The position numbers and the translations under genes were made by a program. Positions 1-8,207 of a stretch of 64,000 bases of DNA are shown one piece after another. Where the stretch lies: the NCBI GenBank assembly GCA_009780955.1, contig WQZB01000007.1, positions 35,415 through 99,414 on the forward strand. Direction: 5' to 3'. The stretch's first letter is position 1, and each line of letters opens with the position of its first letter. The notes beneath the pieces are model-generated. The model had not been told where the DNA came from and did not search any database. It saw only the letters and a program-made list of their open reading frames with translations. This stretch comes from Polyangiaceae bacterium (GTDB lineage Bacteria; Myxococcota_A; Polyangia; Polyangiales; Polyangiaceae).

Positions 1-1626
1 GCACGCATCAATGGGCGAGGGGAACTCGAGCAGCTCGACGAGCTCGAAACAAAGTCCTTGTCGCTCGAAACCCAGGGCCGAGCACCACCTGAAATCGTAG
101 CTGCCGGCTCGGGGTTCGCGGTTCTCGCTACAGCGCGCGATTGCAACGCTACTTCGCCGGCGTGTGCCGACGCATCCTTCGTTCCAACGCTCGTTCGCAT
201 TGACGACAATGGGCGTGCCGTGCAGCGCGAGCCGCTGACGTTCGGCTCGGACCCTGCGTCCATGAGCTGGGGTGTCACGTGTGACAACGACCGTTGCCTT
301 GCTCTTGCTGCTTCGGGAAGTGCGCCCGATGTGCGCGTTCGCGTGGCCTCGGTCCGTTCGCGCGTGAATCTGCAGCCCGAGCCCGTGCGCAAGCAAGCAC
401 ACCCTCTGGACGGTCCACGCCTGGTGGATCTTACGGCGGTCGTAACCGGTGAGACGGTGGTCGACTTCGCGACGATGCGTATCGGCGATGCGACCATGAT
501 CGCAACCCTTGCGGTGCGCCCTGAAACACGCGGCGCGCATGGCGCGCAATCGGTCAAAGGTTCTCGTGGCGATCGTGACGAGGAGCGGTCGCCCACGCTC
601 ACGCTCGCAACGCGCATCCTTGACGCCGCCGGTGTCACAAGTGCGCCCGTTGTGCTGTCGCCGCGCGCGACGGCTGCGGGTGGCGTCGCGATTGCGCCGG
701 CAGCCGGCGACGGTGGCGTCGTGGCATGGGTGGCACGCGAAAGTGGCAATTCTTCCGTGCATATTGCACGCATCGATGCGCGCGGCAAGCGCACCCGCGA
801 TGTCAAGCTCACGACAACGAAGACCGATGCAAGCAACGTGGCGATTGCGAAGGTCAGCTCGGGGTGGATTGTTGCCTGGGTTGACAGTCGCGATGGCAAC
901 GCCGAAGTGTACGCCACGAAGGTCGGTCCTAGCCTTCGTCGTATTGCGCGCGACGAGCGGATCACGAGCGCGCCCGGCGACGCAAGCGATCTCGCTATCG
1001 TTGCGCGAGGGGATCTCGTTTGGCTTGCTTGGGCGGACTCTCGCGAGAGTCCGAATCGCGGCATGGCGGACATCTACGCGTGTGCAATTCGAGCGAGCGA
1101 CGCCAAGCGCGCCGTCGCCGAGCAGCGCCTTCTTGCGACAGTGGCACATTCGCGCACGCCCAAGCTCGCACTTGCTGGTCCTCCTGGTAATGGCGTTCAC
1201 ATCGCGTGGATCGAAGAAGCACCCCTTGGTGTCGAGACACCAAGCTCTAGCGGTTATGGCGCTATGTGGACAACACTCGATGGGGATGGCAAGCTCATGC
1301 GTAACCCAACCAAGCTGCCATTCGGCGGCGATGGTGACGGCGCAGCAACGGCTGTCGCTATCGACACAAGCACATCCTCATTGCACGCTATCATTGCCAG
1401 AAGCACGCAAGACACCGTCGCCCTTGATTCCGTTGACTTATCATCCTCGGTTCCGCAAGGCTTTCCAATGGTTACGCTTGATGGCCCGCCCTCGCTCGAC
1501 GTCGCGTTAGTCCTTGATGGCAATGTCATCTACTTCAACGACAGCGGGCCGTCCGGCGCCGCCAACGCCAGCAAAGCCAACAAAACCGCCGGTCGCGTCC
1601 GTATGGCAACGCTAAAGTGGCGTTGA
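1..1626 (+). CDS. Secreted beta-propeller-like hypothetical protein, 5' end cut off
   Basis: The reading frame is open from base 1, so the N-terminus lies outside the window and at least 541 residues are visible. The visible part is built of short repeating units, for example WVDSRDGNAEVYATKV followed about 60 residues later by WADSRESPNRGMADIYACAI. Such W-D-S-R...D/E-V/I-Y units are typical of beta-propeller blades in secreted proteins. No catalytic motif is seen. The protein is Ala/Thr/Asp rich like other exported proteins here. It ends 87 bases before the next gene. Function is unknown; a propeller fold is an inference from repeat spacing only. Confidence 0.75.
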   Translation, partial: ARINGRGELEQLDELETKSLSLETQGRAPPEIVAAGSGFAVLATARDCNATSPACADASFVPTLVRIDDNGRAVQREPLTFGSDPASMSWGVTCDNDRCLALAASGSAPDVRVRVASVRSRVNLQPEPVRKQAHPLDGPRLVDLTAVVTGETVVDFATMRIGDATMIATLAVRPETRGAHGAQSVKGSRGDRDEERSPTLTLATRILDAAGVTSAPVVLSPRATAAGGVAIAPAAGDGGVVAWVARESGNSSVHIARIDARGKRTRDVKLTTTKTDASNVAIAKVSSGWIVAWVDSRDGNAEVYATKVGPSLRRIARDERITSAPGDASDLAIVARGDLVWLAWADSRESPNRGMADIYACAIRASDAKRAVAEQRLLATVAHSRTPKLALAGPPGNGVHIAWIEEAPLGVETPSSSGYGAMWTTLDGDGKLMRNPTKLPFGGDGDGAATAVAIDTSTSSLHAIIARSTQDTVALDSVDLSSSVPQGFPMVTLDGPPSLDVALVLDGNVIYFNDSGPSGAANASKANKTAGRVRMATLKWR

Positions 1627-1713
1627 CGGTGGCGTTTTCGCGGGCATTCAAGATTTTTTGTAGATTCTGTTCTTTTCACGCAACTGCTGCCAAATTCGGT
1701 CGACTGGTGAATT

Positions 1714-2259
1714 ATGGACAACAGTAACTCAATTTCAGCTCGCCCCGACGTCAGCATTGCCACTACCACCCCTCGCGTTACGCCCACCCAACCGCGAACG
1801 CAGTTTAAAGAGGTGCTTTCTCAGTCGCTCGTGCGCAGCGCCGAAACGGCCATGAAAGTGCTTCCAGGCGCACCGCTCATGGCGGTGGCATTGCGCGGCG
1901 CCAGCGGCGCAGCTCCCTCAATTGGCGTACCACTCTCCGGAACCGGCAGTTCCATGTCGGTTCGTAGCGCAACTCCCGAAGGACCGGTCTCCCTGACCAA
2001 CGCGTCAGCAACCACAACGGGCAGCAGCGTAGGTTCCACTCTTACCGGTTCGCTCTCGAGTGCAACCGGTGCAACAAACACGAGCACCACCGGCTCTGGC
2101 AGCATCGAGTCGTCTCTTCAGCAGAGCCAAGAGATGAACCTCTATTATCTGCAGATCCAAGAAACCGTAAACCAACAGAATCGGTCGTTTACGACCGTTT
2201 CGAACGTCCTCAAGACCGAACACGACACGGTGAAGAACGCGATCGGCAATCTGCGCTGA
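1714..2259 (+). CDS. Small Ser/Thr/Gly-rich protein with helical C-terminus, unknown function
   Basis: A 181-residue protein with no signal peptide. Residues 1 to about 135 are low-complexity Ser, Thr, Gly and Ala. The last 40 residues (MNLYYLQIQETVNQQNRSF through VKNAIGNLR) form a compact amphipathic-looking helix. A short protein with a Gln/Asn-rich helical C-terminus is reminiscent of type III secretion needle or inner-rod subunits, but no T3SS gene is visible nearby, so this is only a lead. The next gene has the same style (Ser/Thr/Gly-rich head, folded tail), and the two are probably co-transcribed. Confidence 0.7.
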   Translation: MDNSNSISARPDVSIATTTPRVTPTQPRTQFKEVLSQSLVRSAETAMKVLPGAPLMAVALRGASGAAPSIGVPLSGTGSSMSVRSATPEGPVSLTNASATTTGSSVGSTLTGSLSSATGATNTSTTGSGSIESSLQQSQEMNLYYLQIQETVNQQNRSFTTVSNVLKTEHDTVKNAIGNLR

Positions 2260-2347
2260 ACGCTTCGTTTTCAACCCCGGCGTGTCCTGTATCGTGAAAA
2301 CCTCGCGCACGCCTTGGTGTCTTTCTTGCGACGTAATGGAGATCCCA

Positions 2348-2740
2348 ATGGGTATCGACGGTGTTGGAAAAAATCCGGGGTTGCCGCCGACGGCAGGCGT
2401 GGGCACGGGCGCTGTTAGCTCGACCCACGCTCCGTCGCAGGCGTTCCAAGCCGAACGCACTGGCGAGACCTCCGAAACCACGGGCGCAGCGAGTACAGGC
2501 AGTGCAGGCAACGTTGGCGCTGCCAGCGCTAACTCACCGCTCGCAAGGCTACGTTCAGGCGAGATCGACGTAAATGGCTACGTCGATCTCAAGGTTGAGG
2601 AAGCGACATCTGGGCTCAAAGGGCTTTCCGCGGACGAACTTGCCTTCATCAAAGGCGTGTTGCGCGACCAGACGGTAACCGATCCCGGGCTTGCCGATCT
2701 GACCCACATGGCAACGGGACAAATGCCCAAACCAGCATGA
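2348..2740 (+). CDS. Small conserved-looking protein with low-complexity head and helical tail
   Basis: A 130-residue protein. The ATG at 2348 is chosen because GGAGA lies at 2338-2342; an upstream GTG at 2282 in the same frame has no such site. Residues 1 to about 60 are Gly/Thr/Ala/Ser rich. Residues about 62 to 125 form a charged helical domain (LARLRSGEIDVNGYVDLKVE, then LKGLSADELAFIKGVLRDQ). It has no signal peptide, membrane segment or catalytic motif. It resembles its upstream neighbour in layout but not in the sequence of the folded part. Function is unknown. Confidence 0.7.
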   Translation: MGIDGVGKNPGLPPTAGVGTGAVSSTHAPSQAFQAERTGETSETTGAASTGSAGNVGAASANSPLARLRSGEIDVNGYVDLKVEEATSGLKGLSADELAFIKGVLRDQTVTDPGLADLTHMATGQMPKPA

Positions 2741-2765
2741 TAGCTTGCATCGCGTGCAAGTCGCG

Positions 2766-3701
2766 ATGCCTCGACGTTCATTTCTCGCGGGTCTCGGGCT
2801 CGCGGCGTGCTCGCGGCGCAATCGAGCGGGCGCTGATGAGCCCGCGATTGCCGCGTCGTTGTCTCTTCCGCCAATGCCTGAAGCCGGCACTCCGCCGCTC
2901 GCGCGCGGTAAGGTCGGCACGCAAACCTGGATTTTCGACGGGGGCGGTCGCGCGATCGTCGTGGTCCCGGCGTGGGTAAAATCGTCCGAAAGGCTCCCAG
3001 TGCTTGTTGCGCTACATGGTCGCGGCGAAGCGCTCAAAGGACCTGAGCTCGGCGTTATGGGTTGGCCTCACGATTACGCGCTGCTTCGCGCCATCGAGCG
3101 GGTTTGCACGCCTCCTTTGACGTCGGACGACTTCGAGGGTTTCGTCGAAGCGCGCCATCTGAACGACACGAACAAGGCACTTGAGTCGCGGCCATTTCGC
3201 GGCCTCGTTGTTGTCTGTCCGTACTTGCCCGACATCGATATCCGCAAGCCCGCGCGCGTCCACGACTACGGCGAATACCTTTGGAAAAGCGTCATGCCGC
3301 GTGTGCAGCGCGAGCTACCAGTCCTTACCGCGCCAGCGTCAACAGGAATCGATGGCGTTTCACTCGGTGGCGCAGTTGCGCTGCGTGTTGGGCTCGAGTG
3401 GGCGTCCTTGTTTGGGGCCGTTGGCACGCTGCAGGCGGCCATCAGCGAAGATCAAATCAGTGAGCTATTGCAGCTCGTGGCGAGCGCACGCACCCAAAAC
3501 CCGAAGGTAGCTCTCAGGCTTTTGACGAGCAAAGAAGATTATTTCCGCGTTGCCATCACGAAAATGTCGCGCGCGCTTCAGGCTCGCGGCATTGGCCATG
3601 ACTTTGCCGATGTGCCGGGTCCGCATGACTACCCATTCAACCGCGGTCCGGGCGCGATCGAAATGCTTCTGTGGCATGATCGCATGCTTACCCATGACTG
3701 A
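2766..3701 (+). CDS. Exported alpha/beta-hydrolase (esterase-like) with Tat-type signal
   Basis: A 311-residue protein starting MPRRSFLAGLGLAACS, which combines a twin-arginine motif with a lipobox-like A-A-C, so it is probably a Tat-exported, possibly lipidated protein. An alpha/beta-hydrolase core follows: VLVALHGRGEA forms the oxyanion-hole strand, DGVSLGG is the nucleophile elbow (G-x-S-x-G) and GPHDYPF supplies a likely catalytic His. The fold suggests an esterase of the feruloyl-esterase/D type, but the substrate is unknown. The ATG at 2766 is preferred over the TTG at 2745 because it places the RR motif near the N-terminus. The stop codon is fused to a copy of the window's dispersed palindromic element. 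Confidence 0.8.
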   Translation: MPRRSFLAGLGLAACSRRNRAGADEPAIAASLSLPPMPEAGTPPLARGKVGTQTWIFDGGGRAIVVVPAWVKSSERLPVLVALHGRGEALKGPELGVMGWPHDYALLRAIERVCTPPLTSDDFEGFVEARHLNDTNKALESRPFRGLVVVCPYLPDIDIRKPARVHDYGEYLWKSVMPRVQRELPVLTAPASTGIDGVSLGGAVALRVGLEWASLFGAVGTLQAAISEDQISELLQLVASARTQNPKVALRLLTSKEDYFRVAITKMSRALQARGIGHDFADVPGPHDYPFNRGPGAIEMLLWHDRMLTHD

Positions 3702-3751
3702 CCGCTTTCGATTGGACGCGATCTCTTCTCGGCGGGGCTCCCGTCGGCGCG
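3700..3751 (+). repeat. Dispersed palindromic element, degenerate left-end copy
   Basis: The sequence GACCGCTTTCGATTGGACGC begins inside the stop codon of the esterase gene (TGA 3699-3701) and continues as GATCTCTTCTCGGCGGGG. This matches the left arm and start of the core of the intact copy at 33386-33558 with a few changes. No right arm is recognisable before the next gene. Confidence 0.65.
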
Positions 3752-3779
3752 TAGAACTTTGCTAACATACAAAAAATCT

Positions 3780-6494
3780 ATGGCCGATGCCGGTCTCACG
3801 AAGGGAGCTTTCGGCCTACCCGGCGCATGGGTTCTGCCGCTCGACGTCCTGGCGCGCGATCCTGCTCTTGCCGATAGAAAAAATGTTGGCGGGAAAGCTT
3901 CGCGGCTTGCGTGGCTCAAGCGCCATGGTTTCCACGTGCCCGACACATGGGTCATTGCTGAGAAGGCTTTTGCGGCGGCTTTGCGTGAGCTTCCGCCGTC
4001 GTGCGAGCCGCGATCGCTTTTGCGCGCAGCCACCGGGAAAACCGTCTACGCCCGCGCGGCCGAGGCTCGCGAGCAGATCCTTGGGGCCAAGCTTCCACGG
4101 CAGCTCGAGATCGAGCTCGCGGATCTCTGGCGCGCGCTGGCAGCCGCTGCACCGTGGGGACTTGCCGTGCGCTCGAGCGCCACGTGCGAAGACGGCGCTA
4201 TCGTATCCATGGCAGGCCTCGCCGAATCCATTCTTGGCGTGCGTGGCGACGAAGATCTCATTCAGGCAGTGCGGTGCGTCTGGGCGTCCATCGCCTCGGG
4301 CCGTGCGCTCGGCTACCTCGCGGCGCACGGCATTCGCGATGTCGGCATGGCCGTCGTTATTCAGCCCATGGTGCCGGCGTCGGCTGCAGGCGTCATGTTC
4401 ACGCGCAAGCATGGCGGCCCGCGCGAGCGCATCATCAACGCGGGCTTCGGCCTCGGCTCGCCCGTTGTCGATGGCGTGACCACGCCCGACATGCTCCGCG
4501 TCGCCGCCGACGGCCGCGTGCTCAAGCAAACGATTGCGCGCAAGCAGCGGACGATCGTGGTTGGTGACAGCGGCCTCGTCGAGTGCGAGGCACCAAACCC
4601 TGACGCTCCCGCGCTCGAGCAAGCCACGATCGCCGAGCTTGCCGACATTGCCAGGCGCCTCGAGGCAATCGAAGACGTGCCGTGGGATGTCGAATTTGCA
4701 TGCGAGGCGCCGGCAGAGGGTGGGCAGGGCCGCGTGTGGCTTGTCCAGGTACGGCACGTCACCGGGCGCGGATATCCCGATGGCGGCGACGCGCACACGG
4801 TGTGGAGCCATGCAAACGTTGGCGAGGCGCTGCCAGGCGTAGCCACGCCATTCACGTGGTCGGTTGCTGGTGCGTACAGCGAATCGGGCTTCCGCAAGGC
4901 ATTCGGAACGCTTGGCTGTTCGGTGCCGAAACACACGCGTCTCGTTGGCAACGTTTATGGGCGCTTTTATCTGAATCTCACCGAGTTCATGCGCATCGCG
5001 GCCCAGGTTCCATGGCTCGATCCTCAAACGCTCGTCGAGCTTGGCGGAGCCGCTGGTGGCCACGAGATCGCAAGCCAAGTCGGCACGTCTCACAAAGGGT
5101 TTTACGCGCGGCTTCCATTGACCGCCACACGGCTTTTGCGCGAGCAGCTCCGGCTCGAGCAGCATGTGCTTCGCTTCGAAGCCGAAGCCGAACGGGCCTT
5201 CCGCCTGCACAGCGCGCTCGACCTCGCAATCCTTCCTGACGAGGGCGTAGCCAAGAAAATCCGCGACGTGCAAAAGCTGCTCGAGCGTACGGGCGACGTG
5301 ATGCTGACTTGCGCATCGAGCTCGCTTGGTACGCACATCGTCTTGAAGAGCGTGCTCGCAGCGCGTGTCTCGCCAAACGAGGGAGAGCGTCTCGTGCACG
5401 ACCTCACGCGCGGCATCCGCGATCTCGAGAGCGCACGGCCGGCGATTGGTGTGGCTCGCATCGTCAACCTTGCGCGTCGCGAGCCCGAGGCCGCCGCCGT
5501 GCTCGAGAGCGACGCTGCCACGGTCGCCGCTTTGCCCGACGGCCCGACCAAGCGCGCGCTGCTCGCGTTTCTCGATCTTTACGGCGATAGGGTCGTTCGC
5601 GAGGCCGAGTTGTCGACACCGCGCTGGCAGGAAGATCCGCGGCCGGTGCTCGCGATGATCCGCGTTGCACTTCGTGGCCAAGAGCGCCAAGTCGAGTTGA
5701 AGATTGCTCGCGCAAAGGAAGAGGCGCATGCGTCGATGCAGGCTTTGCTCCCGCGCCTTAGCTTGGTCGAGCAAACGCTCGTGCGTCACCTGGTGACGCG
5801 TGCTCAGACAGCAGCGCGTCGGCGTGAGCAAATGCGTACGTGGGTGACGCGCGTGCTCGGCATGCTCCGCGAGGTTGCCCTTGACGCCGACAGGCGCATT
5901 TTGCGTCTTGTGCCCGATCTGGCGCGCGACTGGGCAGGCATTCGGGAGCAAGGCGCGCGCCGAGCGGCAATCCACACTGTGTTTTTTCTCACCATTGACG
6001 AAGTTGTCACGGCATTGCGCTGGTCGCGGACCGATCTCGCGCCACTCGTTCGTGCGCGTCGCGCCGAGTTCGCGCGCGATTGCGCACGGCCCGATCCGCC
6101 GGCAACCTTCGTTGGTGCGCCGCCGTCCGTTCAGCTGCCGCCGTTGGGTGGCGATGTTTTGCATGGCATTGGTGCAAGTTCGGGCGTCGTCGAAGGACGT
6201 GCGCGTGTTCTGTTGTCGGTGTCGCACACGAGCGAGCTCGAACCTGGCGAGGTGCTCGTCGTGCACACCACCGATGTTGGCTGGACGCCGCTTTTTTGCC
6301 TTGCAGCGGGCGTCGTGACCGAACTCGGCGGTCCGCTGAGCCATGCCGCCGTGGTGGCGCGTGAACTCGGTGTTCCGAGCGTTGTCAACGTCGACGGCGT
6401 GACGCGGGTTCTCAAAACGGGCGATCGTGTGCGGGTCGACGGCGATCGAGGCATTGTCGAACGGCTCGCGGCGATCGCGGCGAACGCGACATGA
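3780..6494 (+). CDS. PEP-utilising phosphotransferase, rifampicin-phosphotransferase-like architecture
   Basis: A 904-residue protein. The N-terminal third is a PPDK/PEP-synthase ATP-grasp domain (NVGGKASRLAWLKRHGF; AVRSSATCEDGAIVSMAG). A long helical middle follows, opening with NVGEALPGVATPFTWS. The C-terminus is the swivelling phosphohistidine domain (ELGGPLSHAAVVARELGVPS, with His in SHAA as the expected phosphorylated residue). No C-terminal PEP/pyruvate TIM barrel follows, unlike PPDK or PpsA. The ATP-grasp / helical / His-domain order is that of rifampicin phosphotransferase and PEP-synthase-like small-molecule kinases. The ATG at 3780 is preferred over TTG 3759. Its stop overlaps the next start (ATGA), so the two are translationally coupled. 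Confidence 0.85.
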   Translation: MADAGLTKGAFGLPGAWVLPLDVLARDPALADRKNVGGKASRLAWLKRHGFHVPDTWVIAEKAFAAALRELPPSCEPRSLLRAATGKTVYARAAEAREQILGAKLPRQLEIELADLWRALAAAAPWGLAVRSSATCEDGAIVSMAGLAESILGVRGDEDLIQAVRCVWASIASGRALGYLAAHGIRDVGMAVVIQPMVPASAAGVMFTRKHGGPRERIINAGFGLGSPVVDGVTTPDMLRVAADGRVLKQTIARKQRTIVVGDSGLVECEAPNPDAPALEQATIAELADIARRLEAIEDVPWDVEFACEAPAEGGQGRVWLVQVRHVTGRGYPDGGDAHTVWSHANVGEALPGVATPFTWSVAGAYSESGFRKAFGTLGCSVPKHTRLVGNVYGRFYLNLTEFMRIAAQVPWLDPQTLVELGGAAGGHEIASQVGTSHKGFYARLPLTATRLLREQLRLEQHVLRFEAEAERAFRLHSALDLAILPDEGVAKKIRDVQKLLERTGDVMLTCASSSLGTHIVLKSVLAARVSPNEGERLVHDLTRGIRDLESARPAIGVARIVNLARREPEAAAVLESDAATVAALPDGPTKRALLAFLDLYGDRVVREAELSTPRWQEDPRPVLAMIRVALRGQERQVELKIARAKEEAHASMQALLPRLSLVEQTLVRHLVTRAQTAARRREQMRTWVTRVLGMLREVALDADRRILRLVPDLARDWAGIREQGARRAAIHTVFFLTIDEVVTALRWSRTDLAPLVRARRAEFARDCARPDPPATFVGAPPSVQLPPLGGDVLHGIGASSGVVEGRARVLLSVSHTSELEPGEVLVVHTTDVGWTPLFCLAAGVVTELGGPLSHAAVVARELGVPSVVNVDGVTRVLKTGDRVRVDGDRGIVERLAAIAANAT

Positions 6495-7519
6495 CGGCTC
6501 GTTTCAAGCGCTGGATCGTTCGGCCAGAAGACGGCGGGCGCGTTGTCGACATCCTTGCGAAAGTCGGCGAGCACCGAAGTGCCATCGCCGAGGGGCGAGT
6601 TTTTCTTGGCGCCAAACGAATCACGACAATGGACGCAAGGACGCGGCCTGGTGACGAGGTGCGCATTGGCGAAAAGCCCGGTGGTGCGAACAACGCTGTG
6701 GGCGATCGCGGCGATCGCGATGCGCTGCGAGCGCCAATTCTTTTCGTGAAAGACGGCGTGGTTGCATGCAACAAGCCCGCAGGGATCCCCACAGTGCCCG
6801 ATCACGTGGGCGCCTCTCATTCGCTCGTGGCGCTCATCGAGAAAGCCGCGACGACCGCGACGACCGCAACAGCCGCAAAAAATGCTTTCGTGTGCGCTTC
6901 CAATCTGCGCGTGACATCGCGTCTCGACCGCGATGTGAGCGGCGTCGTCCTTTTCGCCACCGATCCACGAGCTGCCATGCGATTGCATAATGCACGTACA
7001 TCCGGCCATTACGTACGAAGGTACGTTGCCATTGCAGCTCTTGGTGATCTCGCCGATGTTGCGCAAGGCAAAGGCTCGTGGACAGGCCCTATCGGGCGCG
7101 GGAAAACCGCGCGTCACCGAGCCGTTTTTGGCCCGGACGCCAAGCCCGCCCAAACGCACTGGAAAGTCGTCGCGTTCGCCGGCGCAAAAGCGCCTTTTGC
7201 GCTACTCGCCATTGAGCCCGTGACCGGCCGAACGCACCAGATCCGCGTTCACGCGAGCCATGCGGGTATGCCCCTCGTTGGAGATTCCGACTACGGCGGT
7301 GCGCGTCGGATCACCCTTTCCAACGGGCGCGTGATCGCGCTTTTTCGCATTGCGCTTCATGCGGCTCGCGTGACCGTTTCGTTTGATAGCGGCGATGGGC
7401 TCGTGGCCGAGGCTCCAATTCCTGCTGATCTCGCACGCATATGGACCGAGCTTGGCGGTGCGGCCGAAGCGTGGGATACGGCTAGATCGTGCGTGCTCGA
7501 TTCTTCGCTGCCCGCGTGA
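6491..7519 (+). CDS. RluA-family RNA pseudouridine synthase
   Basis: A 342-residue protein starting on the ATGA overlap with the upstream gene. The N-terminal part (VVDILAKVGEHRSAIAEGR through VFLGAKRIT) resembles an S4 RNA-binding domain. The catalytic domain has the RluA signature TSRLDRDVSGVVLF, whose Asp is the expected nucleophile. The conserved EPVTGRTHQIRVHASHAG and DSDYGG blocks follow. The enzyme would isomerise uridines in rRNA or tRNA; the exact site (RluC, RluD or TruC type) cannot be told. An extra stretch of TATTATTAA residues lies before the catalytic domain. Confidence 0.9.
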   Translation: MTARFKRWIVRPEDGGRVVDILAKVGEHRSAIAEGRVFLGAKRITTMDARTRPGDEVRIGEKPGGANNAVGDRGDRDALRAPILFVKDGVVACNKPAGIPTVPDHVGASHSLVALIEKAATTATTATAAKNAFVCASNLRVTSRLDRDVSGVVLFATDPRAAMRLHNARTSGHYVRRYVAIAALGDLADVAQGKGSWTGPIGRGKTARHRAVFGPDAKPAQTHWKVVAFAGAKAPFALLAIEPVTGRTHQIRVHASHAGMPLVGDSDYGGARRITLSNGRVIALFRIALHAARVTVSFDSGDGLVAEAPIPADLARIWTELGGAAEAWDTARSCVLDSSLPA

Positions 7520-8133
7520 GCCTTCGATGTGGTTGCGTCGTGCTCGCAGGCTTTGGTGGCGGGCTTTTGGCGACGCTCGCATTCGGCGCAGAGGTCAATG
7601 CCGGGGCTGCGGTGTTCGCCGATGCAGCAGATGCTGGCAGCCGAGCGCCGTGGAGTGATGCAGGCGATGCGGGCGCCAGACGCGATGCCGATGCGTCGAA
7701 TTCGAAAATTGCGAAGATTGCGCCGGATCCTCCTGCGATGAAGGAGCGCGAGCAATGGGTTTTCGACCTGCGCTACGACCGAGGTGACATCTACCTCGTA
7801 GCGATTCAGAAGCGCGACATGGGGGAGCCAGTGCTCACACCCAGGGTGATGGGGCGCTTCGCACTCGAGCTTTTTGAAGGGCCGACCTTGATCGAGCGTG
7901 TCCGTTTCGATTTTCCAATGCTTGGCGTAACCGAGGCCCCAGACGCAGGAATGAAAACTCCACCGCGGTTCGAGCCCAAGCTAAAAACGCGGATCGGCGT
8001 ATTGTTTCCAGCCACAAAGCGGGGAACACGGCTCGAGCTGTGGGACCGCGCGCGTGACATGCGTTGGGTACTGCCTTGGCCACCGAAAGAAGGGCTAGCC
8101 ACGGCCTACCGCCTCGACGCTGGATCTGATTGA
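7489..8133 (+). CDS. Secreted hypothetical protein
   Basis: A 214-residue protein whose GTG start lies 31 bases inside the end of the upstream pseudouridine synthase gene. A hydrophobic N-terminus (CVVLAGFGGGLLATLAFGA) serves as a signal peptide. A low-complexity DAG/DAD-rich linker runs to about residue 75. A globular domain of about 135 residues follows (WVFDLRYDRGDIYLVAIQ, then LELFEGPTLIERVRFDFP), which looks beta-rich. No catalytic motif is recognised. Because of the overlap it is probably the last gene of the 3.8-8.1 kb operon. Confidence 0.75.
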   Translation: MRARFFAARVSLRCGCVVLAGFGGGLLATLAFGAEVNAGAAVFADAADAGSRAPWSDAGDAGARRDADASNSKIAKIAPDPPAMKEREQWVFDLRYDRGDIYLVAIQKRDMGEPVLTPRVMGRFALELFEGPTLIERVRFDFPMLGVTEAPDAGMKTPPRFEPKLKTRIGVLFPATKRGTRLELWDRARDMRWVLPWPPKEGLATAYRLDAGSD

Positions 8134-8207
8134 AGCGGGTTCAGACAACGCTGCCGTGTGATCCGAAGATCGTCCGCGCTGCACGGCCGTAAAAGCCAAA
8201 GATCGTC

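Noticed and set aside
3816..6344. 842-codon open frame on the minus strand
   Set aside because: It is exactly antisense to the PEP-utilising enzyme, is rich in His, Arg and Cys without domains, and arises from GC-rich codon bias.
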